Assembly (NCBI GenBank): GCA_930986425.1
Contig: CAKNJR010000008.1
Coordinates: 1-64,000 of the forward strand
DNA from: an uncultured Clostridium sp.
GTDB lineage: Bacteria; Bacillota; Clostridia; TANB77; CAG-508
Direction of reading: 5' to 3'
DNA: 64,000 bases
How positions within the stretch are numbered: the stretch's first letter is position 1; each line of letters starts with the position of its first letter. Below, one piece after another: positions 1-10,546 of the stretch. The translations under genes and the position numbers were made by a program. The notes under the pieces were generated by a model that had not been told where the DNA came from, did no database searches, and was given only the letters and a program-made list of their open reading frames with translations.

Positions 1-162
1 AGCATGAGGTAAAGTTTACCTTATTCTACTATATATTTTTGAGTGTGCTATATATAAAATAATTTCAAAAAATACTTTACAAATTATTTAATTAGTGTTA
101 TATTAATTTAGTAGACTTTAAAAGTACATTGAATTTATTTAATATAAAGTATACAAAACTTT

Positions 163-277
163 TCTGGTGATGATAACATAGAGGAAATACCCGTTCCCAT
201 CCCGAACACGGAAGTCAAGCTCTATCGTGCCGACGATACTTGCGAGTTACCTTGCTTGGAAAATAGGTCGTCGCCAG
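163..277 (+). rRNA. rrf: 5S ribosomal RNA
   Basis: The segment has the canonical 5S core, CCCGTTCCCATCCCGAACAC (loop B/C region), followed by GGAAGTCAAGC, and its ends TCTGGTGATG and CGTCGCCAG pair to form the terminal helix. The length of about 115 nt is normal. It lies 14 nt before a tRNA gene, so the two are probably the tail of an rRNA operon whose 16S and 23S genes would lie to the left. I see no 23S 3' end in bases 1-160, which look like AT-rich spacer without a gene. End positions are accurate to a few bases. Confidence 0.93.
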
Positions 278-291
278 TTTTAATTAAATAT

Positions 292-607
292 TCCTCGTTA
301 GCTCAGTTGGCAGAGCGCTCGGCTGTGAAGCAGGTTATGTGACCAAAATGTTAGCAGCTCTGTATGGAAACATATAGATGATAAAGGTAGCTAATTCGGT
401 GGAACTCTAAATAATTAAGAAATTAATTATATGACAATACCGAGCAAGACAAATTAAGTCGTGTGTAGAGACTTTACACTACCTACCTAAGTCGAAAGAT
501 ATGGTAAAGATAAAGTCCAGACTACAAACTAAGTAATTAGTGCTAATGAAAGTTAGTGTAGTGCAGTAACCGATAGGTCGTTGGTTCGAGCCCAACACGA
601 GGAGCCA
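292..607 (+). tRNA. tRNA-Asn(GUU), interrupted by a group I intron
   Basis: The 5' exon (292-326) supplies acceptor strand TCCTCGT, the D arm and the anticodon arm through U35. The 3' exon (567-607) supplies position 36 onward, the T arm GTTGG/CCAAC, acceptor ACGAGGA, discriminator G73 and an encoded CCA. Joined, the exons give 76 nt with every helix of standard length and the loop CTGTTAA, that is anticodon GUU for asparagine; G73 agrees with Asn. Read without removing the intron, the anticodon loop would look like GTG (His), but then the 3' half could not be placed. The intron sits between anticodon bases 35 and 36. Confidence 0.93.
327..566 (+). ncRNA. Group I intron (IC3-like) in tRNA-Asn
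   Basis: This 240-nt insertion has group I hallmarks. The last six exon bases GGCTGT (321-326) pair fully with an internal guide sequence GCAGCT (354-359), placing the expected U-G wobble at the 5' splice site, and the last intron base is G566. A Q/P4-like segment AATTCGGTGG lies at 390-400. The R element contains GTAGAGACTTTAC, and its GACTTT (470-475) pairs with AAAGTC (512-517) to make P7. A GCTAA/TTAGT hairpin near the 3' end fits P9. The core resembles the small Azoarcus and cyanobacterial tRNA introns (subgroup IC3). There is no homing endonuclease ORF. It presumably self-splices to give functional tRNA-Asn. Confidence 0.9.
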
Positions 608-690
608 ATAAGAGTTTTCGTCGAACTTTTTGAAAACCTTGATAAAACTTAATTTCAAGATTACAAAAGTTAGATGAACACAAAAACTGA

Positions 691-719
691 AACCGTTTCA
701 AAAGAAACGGTTTTTTTTT
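691..719 (+). terminator. Rho-independent terminator of the 5S-tRNA unit
   Basis: A perfect 9-bp stem, AACCGTTTC (691-699) and GAAACGGTT (704-712), with an AAAA loop is followed by T residues to 719. It closes the rRNA/tRNA transcription unit before the first protein gene. Confidence 0.9.
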
Positions 720-721
720 GA

Positions 722-1024
<303 letters not shown>

Positions 1025-1132
1025 CAAGTCAAAGCATTGATATTTTAGAGTTTTTAAAAATTGTACTATATTGATTTATTAATTATGTATAAAAGAAAAA
1101 TAGAGATAGTTAAAACAATAAATAAAAATTTT

Positions 1133-1176
1133 AAAGTGTCAATAGCTAAACAAATATGCTATGTGGCACTTTTTTT
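1133..1176 (+). terminator. Probable terminator before the recombinase gene
   Basis: AAAGTG (1133-1138) pairs with CACTTT (1167-1172). The stem is extended by an inner ATAGC/GCTAT helix and is followed by a T run to 1176. It separates the small upstream ORF from the integrase gene and may lie close to the left end of the mobile element. Confidence 0.7.
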
Positions 1177-1194
1177 GCGTTATGCATATAATGA

Positions 1195-3091
<1,897 letters not shown>

Positions 3092-3116
3092 AAATTATAT
3101 ATTGGAGGAATTGAAA

Positions 3117-3509
3117 ATGGAGAATAAAGAATTAAGAAAAAGTTATATTGATGAAAAAACTGGAATTGAATATAGTTTAGTTGGAGATTACTATATGCCT
3201 AATTTAATTTTAAAGAAAGAAGAAAAAATAATTTTAAATAAATATGGTAGAGCAAGATTAAAATTTTTAAAAGAAAATAGAAAAGCAGAATATACAATAA
3301 TGTTTATAAATGGAACATTAAATAAACATTTAAAAGAAATTCAAGAAACAGCATTACAAAGAGTTGAAGTTATAATAGAGCAATTAAAAGAAAAAAATCA
3401 TTTAACAGAAGAAATGAAAAATACTGACCAACTTTATTGGGTAGGAATGATGAATAATTTTAGAAATACAGCAGAAGAAATTGTATTAAATGAATTAATT
3501 TATGTATAA
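3117..3509 (+). CDS. tnpV: TnpV-family transposon protein
   Basis: This 130-aa protein matches the TnpV family carried by Tn4451-type mobilizable transposons, with the characteristic VGDYYMPNL near the N terminus, YGRARLKFLKENR in the middle and RNTAEEIVLNELIYV at the C terminus. ATG 3117 is preferred because GGAGG (3104-3108) precedes it by 8 nt; the in-frame TTG 3102 overlaps that site. It starts 25 nt after the recombinase stop, so the two are probably co-transcribed. The molecular role of TnpV is not established; family context ties it to the transposon rather than to the host. Confidence 0.85.
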   Translation: MENKELRKSYIDEKTGIEYSLVGDYYMPNLILKKEEKIILNKYGRARLKFLKENRKAEYTIMFINGTLNKHLKEIQETALQRVEVIIEQLKEKNHLTEEMKNTDQLYWVGMMNNFRNTAEEIVLNELIYV

Positions 3510-3561
3510 GAAATTGCTAGTAGGAGTGAAAAGACAAATGTATATACAAATTTAATGTCTA

Positions 3562-3647
3562 TAAGTGTAGCGAGCATAGGTTTTGTGTTGCCACAAAACC
3601 GACAGCTTACGCTGAAAGGGGAAAATCTTCCCCTATAACCCCTACTG
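3562..3647 (+). other. Candidate origin of transfer (stacked hairpins)
   Basis: This gene-free stretch upstream of the mobilization genes holds three consecutive perfect hairpins: GGTTTTGTG/CACAAAACC (3579-3600), CAGC/GCTG (3603-3614) and AGGGGAA/TTCCCCT (3617-3634), then TATAACCCCTACTGG. Its base composition is distinctly richer in G and C than its surroundings. Arrays of inverted repeats next to mobC/mobA are typical oriT architecture, so I infer that the relaxase nicks here. The nick site itself cannot be read off. Confidence 0.55.
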
Positions 3648-3750
3648 GAAAACTAAAAAAGAAATAGAAACTGAACAAAAAAAGCAAAAATAAAACAAAG
3701 ATTTTATTGAAGATAAAATAAAATTTTCTAAAGATAGGAAGTGAAAAATT

Positions 3751-4071
3751 ATGAGAAATAGAACAATAGGAATTAATGTTAGAGTAAATGAAAATGAAAA
3801 GAAAAAATTAAAAAGAAATGCTAAAAAAAGTGGATTGAATTTGTCAGCATATTTAAGAAAATGTGGATTACAACAAGAAATTTATGCAATACCAGATGAG
3901 AATATTTATAAAATTTATACAGGAATTGTAGAATTAAAAAATGAATTTCCGTATCTAAATGACGAAGAAATAAAAGAGAAAATAACAAAAATGCAAAGTG
4001 ATTTTTTAGATATTTACAATTACAAAAAAGATGGTGATGACAATGGCGACAACAAAAATATGGGCGATTAA
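3751..4071 (+). CDS. mobC: MobC-like relaxosome accessory protein
   Basis: The 106-aa product has an N-terminal ribbon-helix-helix pattern (RTIGINVRVNENEKKKLKRNAKKSGLNLSAYLRKCGL) of the kind found in MobC/MbeC-like auxiliary proteins, which bind oriT and help the relaxase to nick. It is encoded between the candidate oriT and the relaxase, and its 3' end overlaps the relaxase start, so translation is probably coupled. The C-terminal half is acidic and Asn/Asp rich. Family assignment is by N-terminal pattern and context only. Confidence 0.7.
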   Translation: MRNRTIGINVRVNENEKKKLKRNAKKSGLNLSAYLRKCGLQQEIYAIPDENIYKIYTGIVELKNEFPYLNDEEIKEKITKMQSDFLDIYNYKKDGDDNGDNKNMGD

Positions 4072-5416
4072 AGATAGTCTTTCTCGTGTAGTAAATTATG
4101 CAAAGAATCCAGAAAAAACAATCTTTTCGGATTTAAAGCAAGTATTAAAATATGCAGAAAATGAAGAAAAAACGATTGATAAAAATGAAAAAACTATGTA
4201 TGTAACAGGAGTTAATTGTAAAGCTGAAACTGCATACGAAGAAATGACATCAGTACAAAAAAGATTTGATAAATGCACAGGAAATATTGCTTATCATGCA
4301 TATCAAAGTTTTAAAACAGGAGAAGTTTCTCCAGAACTAGCACATAAAATAGGAGTAGAACTTGCTAGAAAAATGTGGAGTGAATATCAAGTAATAGTAG
4401 CTACACACTTTAATACTGGCACATATCATAATCATTTTGTTGTAAATTCAGTTAATATGTTTACTGGAAAGAAATTTAATTGTAATAAAGGAGCATATTA
4501 TCATTTTAGAGAATTATCAGATGAATTATGCAAAGAATATAATATAACAGTAATTGAAAAGCCGAAAGGTAGAACTCCAAGAAATATCTATTTTGCAGAA
4601 AAAAGAGGAGAGCCAACGAAATATAATTTGATGAGACAGGCGATTGATGAGGCAATGGAAATGTGTATAAATTATGCTCAATTTAAAAAGATAATGCTTA
4701 AAAAGGGATATATTATAAATGATGATTATAACAGAAAATATTCTACAATTCGTTCTGTAAATGATAAAAGAGCAGTAAGAATGTATCATCTAGGAGAAGA
4801 ATATTTGCCAAAGAATATTGCAAGTAGAGTAAATCAAAATCCATATTATATGCAAAACAGATATTTAGAATTTGTAAAACCCAAAAGAAATAAGAAGGAA
4901 TATAAAGTCTATAAATTTAAAGGAGATTTAAAGAATATAAGTAAAATGAAAGGAATTGATATACTTTTTCTATTATTATTTCACTTATTAGGCTTAATAC
5001 CCAAAAGAGAAAATTACAAGCCATTATCTCCTGAAATGAGACAAGAAGTTAGAAAAATGGAAAGATATTCTAAAGAGATTAGACTTATTGTAACAGAAAA
5101 AATAAAGACAGTAGAAGATGTAAAAAGCTATATTTTACAAACTGAAGAAAATATCAAATATGTTGCTAGTATAAGGCAAAAATATAGAAATAAGTTAAGA
5201 AATTGTACAGATGATAAGTTGATAAAGGAATATAAAAATAAAAGAGATGAATGTACAAATGTTTTAAATATTTACAGAAAAAATTTGAAAACTGCAAATT
5301 GTATTTTAGAAGATATACCAAAAGTTAAAGAAGTTGTGAGAATTGAGAAACAAATGAAGTTTGAACAGATGAAAGTTACTAAAACAAAGAAAAAGAATAG
5401 AAATTTGAGTAGATAA
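4043..5416 (+). CDS. mobA: MobA/VirD2-family relaxase
   Basis: This 457-aa mobilization nuclease begins MATTKIWAIKDSLSRVVNYAKNPEKT, the usual start of Firmicutes MobA proteins. The start is ATG 4043 inside the end of mobC. The likely catalytic tyrosine lies in VVNYAKNP, and the metal-binding histidine motif is THFNTGTYHNHFVVNSV at about residues 120-136. A long charged C-terminal region with coiled-coil character ends in a Lys-rich tail. It would nick oriT and lead the strand into a recipient using a conjugation apparatus supplied in trans, since none is encoded here. A 72-nt degenerate copy of its last codons recurs at 10318-10389. Confidence 0.88.
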   Translation: MATTKIWAIKDSLSRVVNYAKNPEKTIFSDLKQVLKYAENEEKTIDKNEKTMYVTGVNCKAETAYEEMTSVQKRFDKCTGNIAYHAYQSFKTGEVSPELAHKIGVELARKMWSEYQVIVATHFNTGTYHNHFVVNSVNMFTGKKFNCNKGAYYHFRELSDELCKEYNITVIEKPKGRTPRNIYFAEKRGEPTKYNLMRQAIDEAMEMCINYAQFKKIMLKKGYIINDDYNRKYSTIRSVNDKRAVRMYHLGEEYLPKNIASRVNQNPYYMQNRYLEFVKPKRNKKEYKVYKFKGDLKNISKMKGIDILFLLLFHLLGLIPKRENYKPLSPEMRQEVRKMERYSKEIRLIVTEKIKTVEDVKSYILQTEENIKYVASIRQKYRNKLRNCTDDKLIKEYKNKRDECTNVLNIYRKNLKTANCILEDIPKVKEVVRIEKQMKFEQMKVTKTKKKNRNLSR

Positions 5417-5421
5417 AACAT

Positions 5422-5456
5422 AAAAGGTTGTTATTAAAAATAGCAACCTTTTATGT
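5422..5456 (+). terminator. Terminator after mobA
   Basis: AAAAGGTTG (5422-5430) and CAACCTTTT (5444-5452) form a 9-bp stem ending in T residues. A decayed version of the same hairpin lies in the duplicated segment near 10397-10430. Confidence 0.75.
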
Positions 5457-5465
5457 ATTTTAAGA

Positions 5466-5513
5466 GCTAATATCTGGAAAATAATTGTATTTATAGCAAT
5501 TTTATGATATAAA
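5466..5513 (+). promoter_or_regulatory. Promoter cassette copy A
   Basis: A -35 box TTGTAT (5485-5490), a 17-nt spacer and a -10 box TATAAA (5508-5513) follow the conserved upstream element CTAATATCTGGAAAATAA. The same cassette recurs upstream of the cupin gene (10436-10486) and of the second DUF1016 gene (16634-16682). It drives the DUF1016-YobI pair. Confidence 0.75.
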
Positions 5514-5569
5514 TAAGAAAATATGAAAATTGCAACATCATGCTGCAATTTTCAAAATGGAGGAAAATA

Positions 5570-6592
5570 GTGGAAGATAATTTAATAAACGAAGAGTATA
5601 AAAACTTTATAGGAGAAATTAAGAATAAAATTAGAAATAGTCAATATGAAGCAATGAGAGCAGTTAATAAGACTCTAATTAGTTTATATTGGGGAATTGG
5701 ACAAGAAATATACAATCAGCAGCAAGAAAAAGGCTGGGGAAAATCAATTGTTGAATTATTATCAAAAGAATTGAAAAAAGAATTTCCAGATGTTCATGGC
5801 TTTTCAGCAAGAAATTTGTGGAGAATGCGTAATTTGTATGTAGAATACAAGGATAATGAAATTCTGCCACCATTAGTGGCAGAAATTAGTTGGAGTAAAA
5901 ATGTGGCTATAATGGAGAAATGCAAAGACCAACTTGAAAGAGAGTTTTATATAAAAATGACTAAAAAATATGGTTGGACAAAAGATGTGTTAATTAATCA
6001 TATAGAAAATAAAACTTATGAAAAATATTTAATCAACCAAACTAATTTTGATGAAACTCTACCAGAAAAATATGTAAATCAAGCTAAATTAGCAGTAAAA
6101 GATGAATATATTTTCGATTTTATGGAACTTTCTGAACAACATTCCGAAAGAGAATTAGAAGAAAGTCTAATAAATAATATGAGAGCATTTCTTGAAGAAA
6201 TGGGTGGGAATTTTGCTTTTATGGGAAGTCAATATCATATAAATGTTGGTGGAGATGATTTTTATATCGACTTATTACTATATCATAGAAGTCTAAAAAG
6301 CTTAGTTGCTATCGAATTAAAGATAGGAGATTTTAAGCCTGAATTTGTAGGACAACTTCAATTTTATTTAACAGCATTAGATAAGCAAGTAAAATTAGAA
6401 GATGAAAATGCATCAATTGGAATTATAATATGCAAAAATAAAAATAGAACGGTTGTAGAATATGCTTTGAATGATAGTGACAAACCAATAGGAGTAGCGA
6501 CTTATAAAATGAGAGATACTTTACCAGAAAAAATGAAAGATTTGCTACCTTCACCAGAAGAAATAAAGAAGAGACTAGAGGGATTAGAATAG
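5570..6592 (+). CDS. DUF1016 (YhcG-type) PDDEXK nuclease-domain protein
   Basis: The 340-aa protein has an N-terminal DUF1016 helical domain (about residues 10-150, with LYWGIGQEI and FPDVHGFSARNLWRMR). The C-terminal PDDEXK nuclease-like domain contains FYIDLLLYH and VAIELKIGDFKPEFVGQ, supplying the Asp and the Glu-x-Lys of the active site. GTG 5570 is chosen because GGAGG (5559-5563) precedes it by 6 nt; the longer ATG 5540 start has no site. It is followed after 57 nt by the YobI-like NTPase under the same promoter. DUF1016 proteins are common in defence and mobile regions; their target is not firmly known. Confidence 0.85.
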   Translation: MEDNLINEEYKNFIGEIKNKIRNSQYEAMRAVNKTLISLYWGIGQEIYNQQQEKGWGKSIVELLSKELKKEFPDVHGFSARNLWRMRNLYVEYKDNEILPPLVAEISWSKNVAIMEKCKDQLEREFYIKMTKKYGWTKDVLINHIENKTYEKYLINQTNFDETLPEKYVNQAKLAVKDEYIFDFMELSEQHSERELEESLINNMRAFLEEMGGNFAFMGSQYHINVGGDDFYIDLLLYHRSLKSLVAIELKIGDFKPEFVGQLQFYLTALDKQVKLEDENASIGIIICKNKNRTVVEYALNDSDKPIGVATYKMRDTLPEKMKDLLPSPEEIKKRLEGLE

Positions 6593-6649
6593 TTTTAAAA
6601 TCCTTTTATACTAAAGAAAAATAAACAAACAGAGTATAGGAGGATAATT

Positions 6650-9600
6650 ATGTTTTCAGATAAAGGCAGAGAAACAAATAAAAATATCAAATTTCATAGC
6701 CTAGCTCCAACAGATAATGCAGAAAATTCTGACATTTATTTGTCTGCGTTAGATTGGGCTATAAAAGAACCTAACATTAAAAATATTGCTTTAACTGGTA
6801 ATTATGGTTCTGGCAAAAGTAGTATTTTAAATACATATCAAAAGAAATCAAAAAATAAAGAAAGATTTTTAAATATTTCTCTAGCAACTTTTGATCAAAA
6901 AGATTATCAAAAAGATGATAATCTCATAGAGAAAAGTATATTGCAACAATTGTTTTATAAAGAAAAAATAAATAAAACACCATTTTCACGTTTTAAAAAA
7001 ATTAATAATTTAAATAGTAAATTATGGTTAAAAATCCTAGCAATGATATTACTTATCTTTTCTGTAATTTGGATTATAAATCCTGATATTTTTAGTAATG
7101 TAAAAAATTTTATTGTAGATAAGTTTAGCTATAATTTTATATTCTTTAACAATTGGGTAGATGGTATATTAAATTTTATAATTAAATCTACATTTACAGC
7201 AATTAGTATAATTGCAATTATATATATATTAAATATTTTATATAAGATTTTAGTTAGTATTTCGTGTAGATTAACAATAAAGAAAAACGATATAGAATTA
7301 GAAATTACACCTAAAGATGAACAAGTTAAAGAATCAATTTTTAATAAATATATTGATGAAATCATATATTTTTTTGAAGTGACTAAATATGATGTTGTAA
7401 TATTTGAAGATTTAGATAGAATTAAAAATTATTCTGGTTTATTTGTAAAATTAAGAGAAATGAATACATTACTAAATAGTTCTAAAATAATAAAAAAGGA
7501 TAAAATTACATTTATATATGCTGTTAAAGATGATGTATTTCCAGATGATAAAGAAAGGACAAAGTTTTTCGAATTTATCATTCCTGTTATACCAGTTATC
7601 AATTCTAATAATTCAAAAGATAAATTACTTGAAGTAATAAACGAAATGCCATATAAAGAAGAATTATCTAATTCAAGGTTTTTAGATAATATAACTTTAT
7701 ATATAGACGATATGAGATTATTAAATTCTGTTATAAATGAATTTAATATATATTCACAACAAATTAATGTTGAGTACGATGTTAAGAAGTTATTTTCAAT
7801 AATTTTATATAAAAACCTGTTTCCAGAAGATTTTTCAAAACTTCAGAATAATGATGGCATTTTATATAAAATACTTAATAATAAAGAAGAAAATTTAAAA
7901 AATATTTTATCTGACTTGCAGAATAAATATGATTTATTACAATCAGAAATTGAAAAATTAAGTAATGAACATAATGTAAAGACGATAGAGGAATTTAAAA
8001 GAATAGTTTGGACATATATACTACAAAAATATCCAAATTATTCTAGCTTTTACATAAATAATAAGCAGTATGATTCTGTTGTAAGTTTCTTACAAGATAG
8101 TAATATAAATACTACTGAAAAATTAAAAAATATAACAGTAGGAGTAAATAGTTATAATAAACAAAATATTACAAATATAATATCTAATCTAGAGGAAAAA
8201 ATAGGATATACAAAAAATGAATTAGAAGAGATTATAAATCAAAAAAATGAAGAACTTAATATGTTAGGTAATAAAATGGTAAAAATTAAGAATAAAAAAA
8301 TATCAGAAATAATTAATGAATATGGTATTAAGAAATATTATAATTTACCAGATAATATGACTATGCTAACGTATTTACTAAAAAATGAATATATAGATGA
8401 GTCTTATAGAGAATATATAAACTACTTTTATCCAACCACTTTAAAAATCGAAGATAAAAATTTTATATTAAATGTTAACAATCAAACAGTAACAAATTAT
8501 AATTACAGGTTATACAATATAAAAAATATGATTGGGTATTTTGCAGATGAAGATTTCTTGAAACAAGAAATTTTAAATTTTGATTTACTTGACTATATGT
8601 TGAAGAATGCAAGTATATACGATTTAAAATTAAAGAACTTATTTAAACAACTCAATAATAATGATTATGGCATAGAGTTTATAAAAGAATATATTGTAAC
8701 TAAAAAGATAAGTCAGTTTTTTATTAAATACTTTGTAAAATATTGTAGTGAAATGTTAGATAAATTGAATCAGAATTTATCGAATATATATAAGGAAAAA
8801 TTATTAAATAGGATATTAATATATGCAGACTTAAATGATATAGAAAAATATCTAGGAAGTAATCAAGACTTTATAGATAGAGTTAATAAATGCAAACATT
8901 TTTGTAGGATTTTTAAAAATGATAAAATTAAAAAAGCTAGAAAAATATTAGATATACTAAGTATTAAATTTGCAGATATTGATAGTAAAGAAATAAATTC
9001 AGAATTATTTGATACTATATATAAACAAAACCGTTATATTATTAATCAAAAAAATATTGAATTAATATTAAACAAAAAATTTAATGAAGATATCAAGTTT
9101 ATACATACACAAAACTATACTATTATTTCTAAACATGAAGAAATACATCAATATATTAATTCAAATATGAACATATATATTAACGATGTGTTCTTTAAAT
9201 ATGAGAACAATACGATGGAAGATATGAAATCTATTAATGAATTATTAAACAATGAAATGATAGATATTGAAACAAAAAGAAAAATTATTGAAAAAGAACA
9301 AATTTTAAATGATATAGAGTTAATTGATGATAAAAGCTTTAGTGATGAGGATTCTGATAATGAAGAAACATTATGGGGCTTATTTATAGAAGAAAATAAA
9401 ATAATTCCAAACTATTATAATATTATTAAATATTATAATAAATATAAATTAGATGATAAATTAGTATCATTTATTAATATAAACTCTGAATTTTTAGAGA
9501 CAGATATTATATTAGATATAAATACTTATGATGATTTTATTGTAAGTGTTGTAGAAAATGATAAAATTGATGATAAAAGTTTTGAATGTATTGTTAATGC

Positions 9601-10270
9601 TATTTCATCTAATTACCAATTTGATGAATTCGATTTTTCTATTGTTAATAAAGAGAGAAGTTCTAAAATTTTATCAAGTTCAAAAATTGATATAAAATTT
9701 AATGAAAATAATTATAATAATCTAAAAAACAATTATAGTGATTTGCTTATTAAATTTGTTGAAAGTAATATTAAAGAATTTTATAAAATTATGGATAATT
9801 TAGATTATGATGATGCTCTTATATCTAATATAATTTCATCTGACCAAATTGAAAGAGGAATAAAGACAGATATTTTGTGTAAATGTAAAGATGAAATTCA
9901 ATTTAATAATATATCTCAAAAGCAAAATATCATAGATTTCATTTTAAGAGGAAGAAAGTATATTAATATGAGTTATAATATATTGAAACAATTTTTTGAT
10001 AATACATTAGATATTACAAAATTAATAAACTTATTGATGTTCCAAAGTCCTATATTAAATAATGAACAAATATCAGAGTGTTTGTCAAATATTAAAAAAC
10101 CATATTCAGATATTCCTAAACAAGGTAAAATACCAAAGTTAGAAATTAACAGCCTAAATACTAAGCTTAAAAAATTTTTAGAAGAACGACAATTTGATTA
10201 TATTGGAAGAATAACTAGAACAAAAGATAATAAATATTATAAAATAAATAAAAAAAGTAAATTATTTTGA
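6650..10270 (+). CDS. YobI-like membrane P-loop NTPase (1206 aa), probable defence cargo
   Basis: The N terminus (SLAPTDNAENSDIYLSALDWA, then IKNIALTGNYGSGKSSIL) matches the YobI P-loop NTPase family, with Walker A GNYGSGKSS at about residues 49-57 and a Walker B-like VVIFEDLDR at about 250. Two hydrophobic segments (about 128-148 and 176-202) lie between them, so the ATPase is membrane-inserted as in KAP-type NTPases. The remaining 900 residues are an Asn/Lys/Ile-rich helical region with no recognisable domain. The length is close to Bacillus YobI. RBS AGGAGG at 6640-6645. The large unknown C terminus and cargo position suggest an anti-phage sensor or effector, which is inference. Confidence 0.8.
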   Translation: MFSDKGRETNKNIKFHSLAPTDNAENSDIYLSALDWAIKEPNIKNIALTGNYGSGKSSILNTYQKKSKNKERFLNISLATFDQKDYQKDDNLIEKSILQQLFYKEKINKTPFSRFKKINNLNSKLWLKILAMILLIFSVIWIINPDIFSNVKNFIVDKFSYNFIFFNNWVDGILNFIIKSTFTAISIIAIIYILNILYKILVSISCRLTIKKNDIELEITPKDEQVKESIFNKYIDEIIYFFEVTKYDVVIFEDLDRIKNYSGLFVKLREMNTLLNSSKIIKKDKITFIYAVKDDVFPDDKERTKFFEFIIPVIPVINSNNSKDKLLEVINEMPYKEELSNSRFLDNITLYIDDMRLLNSVINEFNIYSQQINVEYDVKKLFSIILYKNLFPEDFSKLQNNDGILYKILNNKEENLKNILSDLQNKYDLLQSEIEKLSNEHNVKTIEEFKRIVWTYILQKYPNYSSFYINNKQYDSVVSFLQDSNINTTEKLKNITVGVNSYNKQNITNIISNLEEKIGYTKNELEEIINQKNEELNMLGNKMVKIKNKKISEIINEYGIKKYYNLPDNMTMLTYLLKNEYIDESYREYINYFYPTTLKIEDKNFILNVNNQTVTNYNYRLYNIKNMIGYFADEDFLKQEILNFDLLDYMLKNASIYDLKLKNLFKQLNNNDYGIEFIKEYIVTKKISQFFIKYFVKYCSEMLDKLNQNLSNIYKEKLLNRILIYADLNDIEKYLGSNQDFIDRVNKCKHFCRIFKNDKIKKARKILDILSIKFADIDSKEINSELFDTIYKQNRYIINQKNIELILNKKFNEDIKFIHTQNYTIISKHEEIHQYINSNMNIYINDVFFKYENNTMEDMKSINELLNNEMIDIETKRKIIEKEQILNDIELIDDKSFSDEDSDNEETLWGLFIEENKIIPNYYNIIKYYNKYKLDDKLVSFININSEFLETDIILDINTYDDFIVSVVENDKIDDKSFECIVNAISSNYQFDEFDFSIVNKERSSKILSSSKIDIKFNENNYNNLKNNYSDLLIKFVESNIKEFYKIMDNLDYDDALISNIISSDQIERGIKTDILCKCKDEIQFNNISQKQNIIDFILRGRKYINMSYNILKQFFDNTLDITKLINLLMFQSPILNNEQISECLSNIKKPYSDIPKQGKIPKLEINSLNTKLKKFLEERQFDYIGRITRTKDNKYYKINKKSKLF

Positions 10271-10282
10271 ATAAAAATCAAG

Positions 10283-10315
10283 AGAGAATGGTAACTTAAA
10301 AACCATTCTCTTTTT
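10283..10315 (+). terminator. Terminator after the YobI-like gene
   Basis: AGAGAATGG (10283-10291) pairs with CCATTCTCT (10303-10311) and is followed by TTTT. It ends the DUF1016-YobI transcript immediately before the duplicated mobA tail. Confidence 0.85.
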
Positions 10316-10317
10316 AT

Positions 10318-10527
10318 GAAAAACAAATAAAGTTGGAACAGATAGAAGTCACTAAGACAAAGAGAAAGAATAGAAATGTAAGTGGATAAAATATAAAGAG
10401 ATGTTATTAAAAGTAGCAACCTTCTATGTATTTTAGAAACTAATATCTGGAAAATAATTGTATTTAGAGCAATTTTATGATATATATAAGAAAAATATGA
10501 AAATTGCAATGCTCAGTTGCAAAATTT
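10318..10527 (+). repeat. 210-bp direct repeat, copy B, with a 23-codon mobA remnant
   Basis: Bases 10318-10389 translate to EKQIKLEQIEVTKTKRKNRN... and a stop, clearly a mutated copy of the relaxase C terminus. The following bases repeat the mobA terminator region (now imperfect), the promoter cassette and the TTGCAA leader dyad. This marks a module boundary created by duplication or recombination. Confidence 0.85.
10436..10486 (+). promoter_or_regulatory. Promoter cassette copy B
   Basis: TTGTAT (10458-10463), a 17-nt spacer and TATATA (10481-10486) follow CTAATATCTGGAAAATAA. It would transcribe the cupin gene and the tightly packed genes that follow it. Confidence 0.75.
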
Positions 10528-10546
10528 GAAGAGGAGGTAATAAAAA

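Larger units (their letters stand above)
5345..5553 (+). repeat. 210-bp direct repeat, copy A (mobA tail, terminator, promoter, leader)
   Basis: This segment covers the last 24 codons of mobA, its terminator, the strong promoter and the TTGCAAC leader dyad. It recurs with scattered substitutions at 10318-10527. The two copies bracket the DUF1016-YobI module. Confidence 0.85.

Noticed and set aside
1..160. 23S rRNA 3' end or a promoter before the 5S gene
   Set aside because: The stretch is AT-rich without recognisable 23S sequence; possible promoter-like words are too common at this composition to be meaningful.
292..340. tRNA-His(GTG) read from the uninterrupted 5' half
   Set aside because: The 3' half cannot be completed without removing the 240-nt insertion; after removal the anticodon is GTT, the discriminator is G73 and all helices fit tRNA-Asn.
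4130..4140. CGG trinucleotides inside the relaxase and many other genes
   Set aside because: Checked against the reading frame, they span two codons (here TCG-GAT), so they are not CGG codons.
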